From NCBI GenBank assembly GCA_903813345.2, contig CAIIXF020000008.1, positions 15,546,822-15,610,821 on the forward strand: 64,000 bases of DNA, in the 5' to 3' direction. A program made the translations under genes and the position numbers. Positions 12,801-23,800 of this stretch are shown piece by piece. The notes under the pieces are model-generated. The model ran no database searches. It saw only the letters and a list, made by a program, of their open reading frames with translations, and was not told the DNA's origin. The stretch's first letter is position 1; each line of letters opens with the position of its first letter. The stretch is from Owenia fusiformis (Eukaryota > Annelida > Polychaeta > Sabellida > Oweniidae).

Positions 12801-15243
12801 AATATAAGAAAATGCATTATGAACTAGTCTAGGCCTATTGTAACGGTACAAACCTTGTGAAATAGAAATCCGGATCAATGTCCATAACTGTCCGTGTTAA
12901 GTGAAATATACCTTATATGGACCGTCCTTTAGTGTAGCACCATATTTGGCATATTTTTGTTACTTCAGTGCAATTGCAATTTGTTTATTAATGACCCGTT
13001 TTCTCTGACGTTCACCAGCATACTAACATTAAATTCTTACATCATAATTCAAATATCACTATCCAAGAAGAGTATTTGCCAATCAAATTAAAATGGTGAA
13101 TTAATTCAGGACTACACATCCGCATCTGTAAAAAATATTTTCCTCCGATTTCTCACTCTCTCAGCAATTTCTGGTGCCTCAAAAATAAGATGAAATTAAT
13201 TGGTGAAACCATTAACTCTATTAGATTAATAAGGTGCTATTTCAATTGTCTTTGGGGGACAAACATATGTTACACACTGACATATATGATTTACAGCTCA
13301 GTTAAAGACAGACGTGGAACTATTTTGGTTAATGTCTTGGTGTATTCTGCATTGTCATTTGAAATCTGCATTATTTCCTCCATTATTTTCCAACATTTGT
13401 CATTTCCATTACTTTGTACTCATTTATATTTACGTTTGGATATTCCTTTTAGAAATAAGCTTGTGATAATTTTATTCTCATTATATTGCTAAAAAGTCTC
13501 AATTCAATTTCCAGCAATATCCCCAAAACTTCCTTATTTCTAAAAATATACATCTTTTTTTTATAAACAAAATATAGGTTTATGGTGTAGATGTAAATAT
13601 TAGTTTTATTTCATTTTTTTTCAAAGACATACATTTCTACAATTCATACAAGCAGCACATCTATTGTCTACATACATTTAAAAAATAAATAAAAAAAGAC
13701 TTTTAAAATTAAAACATCTACATACATATTAACTAGCCTATGTAAGTATAAATGTAGGATTTCCTCTTTAGGAAACTGAGGAATCATAAATAGGGAATGG
13801 AAATTGACTAAAACCAAATCTAGCAAATAATGAATGGGACACTTATGCATCACATTTGTTTCTTCATGATGTGTCACATCAATAATGTTTGTGTCATTGT
13901 GTAGGTGTCACATCATACAAGTGTCACATCATGAAAGTGTCACACCATGCTAGTACTCAATAAAAAAACAGCAACAACTATAAACAAAAAATGAAAATTC
14001 TATTTGACTGAAGTTATGAAACTGCGGCAAAAATAAGGAAGCATCATATCTCCATTCTACACCATGAGGGTATTGTAGCCATATATTTGATATACATTCA
14101 ACAATACTATGAATGTACAGTCCAGTCAACTTTACATACTGTATGTGTAATTCTGTCCATACTTTTGAATCACCCCAAGTGTGTCATTTCACAGGGCTTC
14201 CAAAATATTGTCAATTCTAGGGTTGTTTCAGTATTGTTTCAATTTCAGTATTGTTTCAATTTCAGTATTTTTCAATTTAAGCTAATAGTTTTATTTCCTA
14301 CTTTTCAATCACTTGAACCTTTTCTCAAAATCATAAAAACTGGCCATTTGGGCATTTTTTAGTATTCCCTGACTTGTTCAGGTCACCTTGGCAACTGACA
14401 ACCCTATTTCATTAATCATTAATCATGATGCACAAATTACTTTGAATTGACTGGACTGTATAATCGCAGTTAAATGTTGATCAAGTACATTGTATGTGAA
14501 TGATAGTATAAATACATGCAAAGTGTATATGTTCATACAAAAGCGTTAAAATACATATATACAAAGTTTGATTCAATAATATATTATTATTCATGATATT
14601 CATGAATTTAAATTCTACAAATTGCACCTGACATATTTTCGTAAAATCACCAAATAAGTTTAAAAACTTATTTGGTGATTTTCAAAAAATCATGTTACAG
14701 CAGCCAAGCAATCACCTCAAATGCACCAGTCAAAGGACAGATCATCAATAATTTCAAACAATTTGAAAGACCTAATTTGTAGCTTCTCTGAAAAGTACTT
14801 TGTATTTTATTCATCATTTCTTAAAAGGACTAGACATTTTTCATTGGTGTATAATTTGCCTAAGATATAAATCAACTGTCAATACCATATTGTCACACAA
14901 ATGTAGACATGAAATCAAATCATTTTCTTGAAATAAAAACTCAAGTTGTTTTTTTGGTAAGAATATGTATTGAACAAATTTTAGTTAATTTCACTATGAT
15001 TTAATGTTATATTTGACCTTTTGTCTGGTGCAGTCAAACGTGCAGCTAGGCCAATTTTTCAAGACACAAGGTCCAGTTTTCTGTAAGATCCCTTTTTGTA
15101 GGATCATATAGAAAAGTGACCTCAGTTCTCAACATGAACCTTTAGCCAAAATCCTGAATTACGTTTCCTGATTTAAGTGGCAAGAACAGACAATCACGAC
15201 AAGAGAGGGGATGGAGGTGAACATTTTTGATCTCTGATCCCTT
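9884..15243. other. No gene recognised apart from the palindrome
   Basis: AT-rich intergenic DNA with simple-sequence patches (gtgtcacatcat words at 13895-13950, tttcaatttcagtatt words at 14228-14275). ORFs of 60-113 codons are AT-rich and lack domains. The KASH gene 3' UTR could extend into the upper part, but I cannot fix a polyadenylation site. Confidence 0.55.
14643..14682. other. Perfect AT-rich palindrome, 19-bp arms
   Basis: AAAATCACCAAATAAGTTT, a 2-nt spacer, then its exact reverse complement. It is isolated in noncoding DNA. It may be a hairpin-forming remnant of a tiny foldback element. Confidence 0.9.
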
Positions 15244-15662
15244 TACCCCCTCCCCTCAAGTCTGTCAATGAGCCTACACCTGTATTACCCCCTCCCCTCA
15301 AGTCTGTCAATGAGCCTACACCTGTATTACCCCCTCCCCTCAAGTCTGTCAATGAGCCTAAAACTGTATTACCCCCTCCCCTCAATTCTGTCAATGAGCC
15401 TACAACTGTATTACCCCCTCCCCTCAAGTCTGTCAATGAGCCAACAACTGTATAACCCCCTCCCCTCAAGTCTGTCAATGAGCCTACAACTGTATCACCC
15501 CCTCCCCTCAAGTCTGTCAATGAGCCTAAAACTGTATTACCCCCTCCCCTCAATTCTGTCAATGAGCCTACAACTGTATTACCCCCTCCCCTCAAGTCTG
15601 TCAATGAGCCAACAACTGTATAACCCCCTCCCCTCAAGTCTATCAATATGCCTACAACTGTA
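15244..15662. repeat. 42-bp tandem array with open frames on both strands
   Basis: Roughly ten copies of a 42-bp unit, plus-strand core ctgtcaatgagcc and taccccctcccct. The unit length is a multiple of three, so both strands are open over about 150 codons, encoding artefactual 14-residue repeats (LRGGGNTVVGSLTD on minus, LYYPLPSSLSMS on plus). Variant order shows a higher-order period of four units: the aaactg, caattctg and ccaacaactgtataa variants recur 168 bp apart. I see no gene context for either ORF. The array lies about 2 kb beyond the KASH stop codon. Confidence 0.9.
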
Positions 15663-15959
15663 TTTCCATGATCTGCAAGTAGTTATATTGAGCATTCATT
15701 TATCTCTGTATTAACTATTATGGATGTTTCCCCTGAGTGTAGTTACTAAAAAATAATCTGTTAAAGGCAAATGCATAATTTCTTTTTTCTCATATTATGA
15801 AAGAACACATTTTCTTAACCCTCTAGAGACATAATCATAATCAGAAGCATGTTTCTTCAGAAAATAAATGTTGCATCATCAAAACAATGTGACATCTCCT
15901 TTAAAATTATGGCACTTTCCTGGGAAAATTACATATTTCACAGGAAAATTATTTTCCAA

Positions 15960-16135
15960 CATAACTGTGACACATTCTCAATGAGAATTGTGACATATTC
16001 ATATTGAGAATTGTGACATGTCCCTATCGAGAACTGTGACATATTCCTATTGAAAATTGTCTCATATTCCTATTGAGAATTGTGACATATTCATTTTCAA
16101 TATTCCCTTTGGAAAATTGTGACATACTTAAGAAA
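15960..16135. repeat. Degenerate ~26-bp tandem repeat
   Basis: Five to six imperfect copies of a unit resembling attgagaattgtgacatatt. The spacing is irregular. No coding potential is seen. Confidence 0.7.
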
Positions 16136-16428
16136 TACCTCAGATTACTTCATGAAAAATCTGTAATATACTCTAGAATATTATTACATAAGAAAATAGT
16201 ATTATAGGAAGACTCTATGGCAAGGTACCTGTAGTTATATCAGATCATCTCATTTCCATGGTTTCTCATGAACAATGTCTCAATATGTACAATGTTATAT
16301 GGTTTAATTACAATCCAGACACTTGTATACACATGTTCATAATTTTGGACTAGTGACCACATGTATGCAGTGCTAGAATAATGCCATGGTCACATTTGCT
16401 CAGATTTTCAGTACTGGGACCTGATGGA

Positions 16429-16474
16429 TGAGTATTTTGTTCAAAATTGCATTCACTTTTGAACAAAATACTCA
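16429..16474. other. Perfect inverted repeat, 18-bp arms, 10-nt loop
   Basis: TGAGTATTTTGTTCAAAA and its exact reverse complement are separated by 10 nt. It lies about 1.2 kb beyond the KASH stop codon and could fold in a long 3' UTR. Confidence 0.9.
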
Positions 16475-16564
16475 CTTGGCAGGTGCCAGTGTTGAAGAGC
16501 GGAGCAAACATGACCACAGCATTAGTGGTTTATACAGTAACATATTTATCTTATATGAAATGGT

Positions 16565-16650
16565 CATTCTGATACTCATAGCATCGCTGTTGTATCACAG
16601 ATGTCAAGAAGGACAGAGTTGGAGAAGACATGGCTTACCACGATGCTAAA
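16565..16650 (+). mobile_element. Dispersed repeat, 'catagcatc...gagatggaga' family, copy 1
   Basis: Shares ctgatactcatagcatc, a central cacaga and gttggagaagacatggcttaccacgatg with copies at 56585-56720 and 57175-57370. The family is AG/CT-rich, and short ORFs over it are artefacts. Confidence 0.6.
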
Positions 16651-17189
16651 CTGTGCAAATTCTTAAATAAGTTATTATTTCACAGATCAGGTTTTAGTGT
16701 TTTTTGACATGTTTGCATATAAAGTTAAGATGAACATTTCATATCACATGACGTGTTTATCCTCACAACATGCACAAAGTGACTTATTAGGAAAGTCTTG
16801 AACGTTAGAATATGGCCATATATGGGCATATTCTATTATAGCACCTTTATGATTTTCGCTTAACCGTCCTATGCAACCAATCTAACTATACAGTGTGTAC
16901 CAGCCTAGGGGCGTGCATTCATCTTGTTTTGATCTTTACCAAATGAATACTTCCATGTAATTTGTATATGAAAAGAACATGATAACTGTTCCATTTTTCA
17001 ATTTTCACAAGTGGGTCTGCAGTCCCTATGGCACACACTGCTCATATGCCTCAAAATGTGAAATATTTACATGCATATATATATATTGATGGATAACATG
17101 TGGCCCTATTCCAAGTAAGAAAAAATGAATATTTGCACCATATTTAGATCTATTTTTTACATATCAAGATGTATTGGTACATCTAAGAA

Positions 17190-17706
17190 TAAGGGCAGTT
17201 TTTCGCATATCTCAGACCTTTTACACATCTCAGCTTAGAATGGGGTCAGACCTTTCACATATCTCAGCTTAGAATGGGGTCAGACCTTTCACATACCTCA
17301 GCTTAGAATGGGGTCAGACCTTTCACATATCTCAGCTTAGAATGGGGTCAGACCTTTCACATATCTCAGTTAGAATGGGGTCAGACCTTTCACATATCAG
17401 CTTAGAATGGGGTCAGACCTTTCACATATCTCAGCTTTGAATGGGGTCAGACCTTTCACATATCTCAGCTTAGAATGGGGTCAGACCTTTCACATATCAG
17501 CTTAGAATGGGGTCAGACCTTTCACATATCAGCTTAGAATGGGGTCAGACCTTTCACATATCTCAGCTTAGAATGGGGTCAGTTCTTTCACATATCTCAG
17601 CTTTGAATGGGGTCAGTTTTTTCACATATCTCAGCTTTGAATTGGGTCAGACCTTTCACATATCTCAGCTTAGAAAGGGGGTGGGCCTTTCACATATCTC
17701 AACTCA
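17190..17706. repeat. 34-bp minisatellite overlapping the end of the KASH coding exon
   Basis: About 16 copies of a 34-bp unit occur here, with some 31-32-bp variants. On the minus strand the unit core is GAGATATGTGAAAGG followed by tctgaccccattctaagct. The most gene-proximal unit is the last coding segment of the KASH exon itself, and the rest fall in the presumed 3' UTR. Noncoding units align base-for-base with the coding copy except around the Pro-Pro-Pro codons. The outermost copies near 17190-17240 are degenerate. Confidence 0.95.
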
Positions 17707-17856
17707 GGATTAAGTATGATGCCCAAGTCTTTTGTTGCATCATTGACTCTTGGGTCCAGTATACATGCAGCTAGAAACACTGCTACAATCATGACTTGGA
17801 CAGGACGGGCGGCCCTTAGTATTCTCTTCACCCAAGACCTTCCCTCCACATGGGCA
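17670..17856 (-). CDS. Exon K: KASH domain (membrane anchor and SUN-binding tail), stop codon
   Basis: The coding part is 187 nt, phase 2 in, with acceptor ttttgattgtttccag. After a basic juxtamembrane stretch (GRSWVKRILRAARP) there is a ~16-residue hydrophobic helix (VQVMIVAVFLAACIL). The luminal tail that follows is 28 residues long and ends LNPELRYVKGPPPF, then TAA. The LRY-x-x-GPPP signature is the KASH peptide that inserts between SUN protomers. Compared with vertebrate nesprin-1/2 the tail is about two residues shorter. It has Asn at position -23, where those proteins carry the Cys that makes a disulfide with SUN. The stop codon lies inside the first unit of a 34-bp tandem array. Confidence 0.95.
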
Positions 17857-20800
17857 CTGGAAACAATCAAAAGAACTTACATGAGTATAGATGTGAAATG
17901 ATGGCAAAAACAGACCTTGTTGTCTGCTAAACAAAGCAGTAACAAAAATTGGGTGTTCTATATATTTCATGAAAAATCAGATTAATGTTTTGAGGGTTTG
18001 AACAATTGCAAATATCAAGGTTATGACAGTCATAATCTGCTAAACTATATGGTAATATATGTAAATTAAGAAAATGAAGTAATTTCTTTTAACCAGCGCC
18101 CATTTGTTCTTACCTGGCCTGGTCTTCTGTCTCTAAGCACTGCTTCAGTTCTGTTTGTGTTGTGTTCTCCTTAGTTGCACCAGTCACACCACTAGCCCCA
18201 CTTGCATCAGTAGCTTCAGCCACAACAGTGGCATCAGTCTCATCAATAGACATTAGAGTGGCATCAACAGCCAACCCATCTGTCTCTGTGGTGGCACCTT
18301 CCTGGGAATCCATCCCACTATCCTGACTAGAATCGTCCTCTGTTGCCTTAGCAACTGTAGTTGTCTCCATAGCAACTTTACTTGTTTCAGGCTGGATTAA
18401 TTCAAGCTGTGATGCCCCATCTGATTTGAAGTCACCGGTGTTAAGTCTCTCTTCAAACGCAGCCTCTAATCGTTCACATCGGAGTTTTAAACTGGCTAAT
18501 TCATTGGCAGTTGTCCCGATATTAGCACGTATTTCATTTTTTCGCTCCGTGTCAGCAATTTTACAAATGTCAGCTGATATATTGCGAAGATTTTCTAGTT
18601 TGTCATCATATTTGTCCAAGTCAGATTTCATCCCCTGGAAAAATAAATCAAACGTGATTATTCCAATATGATATGATAATCAGTGTCATTATTCAGACTA
18701 GATGTCCTATTATATTATATGTCCTCACGCTGCACATCATCGCTGGCACAATCTGAGCAAAACCAAAAAATGTTCACGATACCGAAAATTCCCTTTTATC
18801 ATAAGACATAAACTCATAATTTTAAAAGTAAAATGTTAACTTAAATGAACAGCTCCTATATGGTACATACATGTCATGAACTCAAAATTAATATAAAGGG
18901 ATTCATTTCATTGGTTTATAATAGGGAGTAATATTGTTAATTCTGTTTAAAGGGACGTAAGGTTATAAGGCATCACAGTAAGATTTTTTATCATTGATGT
19001 CTGACATATTGCCGTTGTGAATAATGTGGCAATCTTACAATATTAGTGGAGCGATATCAATAAAGGCAGAGGTTAAACTAATCCGTCAACCGTGGAATAT
19101 TAAGAATAGCATCAGTGTCTCTGATGTTCATTTCTATGAAATATTGAACAGGCGTCCCCAAGAGAGTTAAATACAAACTTTCACGATGAAGATGATTTTC
19201 TGATAACTTACGCATGCACTATTAATATTCCTAATTTAAGAGGAACAATTTTTCAAAGATAACAGCCTGAAATGATTTGTCTATTTCCAAAATGTTCACG
19301 TTTTGTACAAACCGGTTGGAAATAATGAAAATCACGCATCAATGCCTTAAACATTTTTCATATTCATATAAACTCTAATTCTAGACATTTTTTTCAAAAC
19401 TACTCCACGAGGCAATAAAACAATTTAATTTTATAAACGGAAGCCTCCAGCTTGGGAAATTAGATGGATCACCGTGAGACATATTATTTACTCCCTATTT
19501 GACCAACCAATTTAAAGTGCTCATCATTATGCTAATGCAATTTCACAACATTATCACCCAATATGGCACAATGAATTTTCAGCCTAATTATCTGATAGAA
19601 TTACCAGCCGGAAAAGAGCTGAGTTGAACCCTGTATACCTTATTAACCTCTAAGTTATAACTACATTTCTATTGAACCCTTCGCAAGAACCAAACCTCAT
19701 CTATCCTCTTTATATGAGAGATAATGCTTAAATAATATACAATAGGGAGAACCATGATGATACATTTTCTGCTTATTTTTTCTACATATTCTACATAATG
19801 GATTGTAAATATGATTAATATGACATAAAATAACCTTAAAATTTTGCTTATAAATAGCTTACACAATGAGTGCTTCATTTGAGACTGTAAGATAAGCACC
19901 AAAACATCAAAATCATCTGTAGCACTAAGAGGGTAGGTTGACTAGCTGAATGTGATTCAGGGTATGATTGACCATGTATTCTGTCTTATATTCATTGACA
20001 CTATTAATATCATGTCTACAGAGGAAGAGGATAAACAGATATATATGTAAGAGGACTTTAAGATAATCATCCATGGCTAGATCATTAACATTGGTCCATC
20101 TGTAATTGTCATACATCCATTTTGCATTATAAATACTGTAATCTGAAATTAGTGAACAATTTATCGATTGATCTTAACTTTTGCCAAGTTTTTCACCTTA
20201 GACTTTCTTTATGACTCTTTCAATCATGGACTTCATTTAACAGTATAACAAAGACAGGACATGTAGTCAGTGAAGTTTTGGTACATTTCCTAAAAAATTG
20301 CACCATTCAATGAGGTCACAAGGTGAAAAAGCGGAATGGAATTTCCATTTGCCAAAATAGTTATGATGGACAGACAGATGAGTCAGAGATTCCCAAAACA
20401 ATTCAATAACATCAATATTGTGTCCCCCATCCTTATTACACCATGGCCCTTTAGCTGTAACATCCTGTCTCAACCCAGCTTTAACTCGACCCCTTGCCCC
20501 CCAATGACATATTGAAAATTGACCTTTGACCTGGGAATCATAAAGATTCATTGGCTCAGAGGCAGATCTATGTGACCTTTGACCTGCACAATCTGTGACA
20601 AACATCAGGAGATAATTAGAGGCTCAGTTATCATGATGAATCAACAAGATGACACTTATTTATGGGATTCACAGAAGATTGATTTTATCTCTAGAAATAG
20701 AAATTAATTCTGATGCAGACATTTATATCAGAGAATAACTACTCAAGTGACATCTATCAATTGGTTGTGAAAAATGTCGATTGAGCTTCCTTCTTATTTT

Positions 20801-23800
20801 TATTACACTACTAGCTCCCTCTATACTAAATGAAAATGACAAAAGTGAGCCTCCAATATCTAAATAAACAACCCTCAGCCGGTTAAAATGAAACCACTGT
20901 GCAACCAATTTTATTCAGGTACCAAGACACTAATTTCCTGCAGTCCACAGGTCCCTCTCTTCCTCTGACTCCCTAGATATTATATATTTCCCTATGGATA
21001 TTTCAGAATCAAAAACATGTCAATATATCAAATCAATTCGAAAGGTCTGTTTCTCTGGTAAATCACTATTTTGATGCATTAAACAAATTTCTGTGTCTGT
21101 TTGACCTTACTTATGAATGTTTACCTTCAGATCATAGAGAGTATCCTTGATATCCTGCTCAGTGAAGTCAATGACGTCATGAGTGAGCTCTAGACACTGT
21201 AGCTGTCCTTCCTCTCGATGAAGTAAATACTTAAGCTCCTCCATGGTCTCGTCATGGTCGTACCATGTGATCAAGGTAGACTTGAACTCATCGATCTTCT
21301 TGCTCGACCTTACAATAAAATGTTAATCCATCAATTTAGTGTTTTTGCAGTACATTCCTTGCCAGTTTATCAAAATCTCATGTGTGAATGACCGAATTCA
21401 ATCAGCATAGATTTAACGTTATGTTTTCAAGGTGAATTCCAAACATGAAATGGATGCCAAAATGTCCAGTATTTCATTCCAAACATATTGCCAGATCATA
21501 TTCAAAGGGATTTAACAATTATACAATGTGACCGTTCTGATATACTGAGCCAAATACAGGAAAACCTGTAAAGTGGAACACCTGTATGTGAAACAATTCT
21601 AAGTGGAAGACTATTCCTGTTACCATTACTTAATACAAAAATGAACCTCTGTACAAAGAACACCTCCCAAATCGAACACTATATTGAGGTACCAAAGGTG
21701 TTCTACTTACGCAAGTTTTAATGAATTGTGTTTATGCTGAGTTAAAATTAACTTCACACTGTACTAATTTAAAACACAGCATTTCCATCTTTGAGTTATT
21801 CCCCTAAATCCATATATATCCATAACACATGTATTTACCTGTCAGCCACTTCTTCAACTTGGTCAGAGAGAGTCATGGTTTCCTCTTGGAACTTTGTCAT
21901 GCTTATGTGTTGGTTCTGCCTAGCATAGCTGGCTATCTCATTCTTTACTCTTTCCAGGTCATCTCTCAGGGGTTGTACATCAAGTCTGTTGTTCTGTAAC
22001 ACATGGAATAGCATGTTTAATACTCTTTCTGAAAGATCAACTTCTATTCTCTTTCATTAGAGACAATAAAATATGTAATCAGGAAATCACATCATTACGT
22101 TTTCTGCCTTAAAGTAGTTGATATTCATTTTATTTCACATTACTCATACAATTACATAGAAACAGTGTATCAACATAACAAGGCAATAACATGGAAAATG
22201 TCATAACCTGCCATTTGTTACAGATTGTGACAATTGAATGCCATTGAATGTTATGCCAAACACTGTTACAGATGCCACACACCATCCATAAAAAAGTTAG
22301 AGACAATAACAATTTGTGACCACTTGTTGGAGAATAAGGGTGCCTGTTTATAAGTACGTCAATCTCAGGTTGATACAAGGTTGAGTTGACCTTTTTCACT
22401 TCAAACTTGTTTTGTTTTCAAACAAAGTAATATTTTCTCAATAAATGTTTTAGAATATCTTATTGATTTAAGACATTCAGGAATGTTGGCATTATAATAT
22501 TTCAATCAAAATATTTAACCAGGATTTACAAAGCTCTATTTTTATAATTCATAATAAAAATATAGAGTGAATGTAGGCCAGAATTCCTATTGTAATCGCA
22601 ACAAAAAGGCCCCATGCATTGACCTACAAGAAGAGTTGCCAGAAATACCTGAATATTGTTAACTCAAAATGTCAGCCTTGAAAAATTGTACAAATCTGCT
22701 GATGATTATGTACATTGATCAAATGTCATGTAAAATATGCAGAAATGCAGTATTGGATTGCATGTGTTTCAAATGCTCCATGTGGTAGTTTTGCATGATG
22801 CAAGTTTTCATTTGTTCTCATAATTCTAATTAATGATAATTAAATGGTTCATATTTTTCACATTTCAAATGGCAGAATTTGCAGAAAGTATGTCCATGGA
22901 TACATTTCATATTTTTATATACCTCTATGGTATGTCTGATGATAAAGCTCAGTGATAACAAATACTGTACTTCTACTTCATTTGGTGCTACTTATTTGGC
23001 AGAATTGCTATTTTGAACATTTGGCGGCTACTTAATTTGGCGGATTTGCAATATTGAAATGTATATACTACACATATTTAAGATTGAAATATGAAATATT
23101 GAATTTGGTGGCTACTTAATTTGGCGGACTTACACAAAACGGCTGCCAAATCAGTAGAACTACAGTAGCCCAGAACAGATTAACCGAATACTGTAAGCCT
23201 TTACCTCAAGTTCGCCTTACTTCCACCTAATCATAAGGTCATCTAAACCTCACTTTTAAACATGAAACAAATGAAAATGGGAAAGTGTGAACCTTCAAAC
23301 AGCTGCCAAAATATTCCTAACCTTGGCAATGACTAGCATTTTAACTCTCTGCATCAAATGATAACAGTATTTTGCAAATGAATGACATGACATGAAACCA
23401 TCCCATTCTCCAAATGGAAAAGCGAGAACACAGGTGATGGTATTTGGAACCCTGCATTCGGAGAATGGAGCATCTCAAAACAAACAACATTTGTTCTAAA
23501 TTAATTTTGATTTTTCAATCTAAAATTCAGTACGGATCCAGCTATACCAGCTATACTTGTTTATAAGTGCTGTTTATTACAATGACTATTAATCAATGAG
23601 GACCCTGGGGCTTTCCTTCTGTGAACAGGAATAATGCAACTATGATACATTTGAAAGTGAGTTATGATAAACTATGCCAACTGGTGATATAAATCTTTCC
23701 AGAACCCAAACATTAAGGAAGGCCTGGTACAATGACTTTTGACTGATTATAATAATAGTATCACCCAGGTTAATCATCCTGCCTGGCCCACCTAAGGATC

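Noticed and set aside
15194-15714. 150- and 148-residue ORFs on opposite strands
   Set aside because: Both are the 42-bp tandem array read in frame. They have no domain, splice context or codon bias suggesting a protein.
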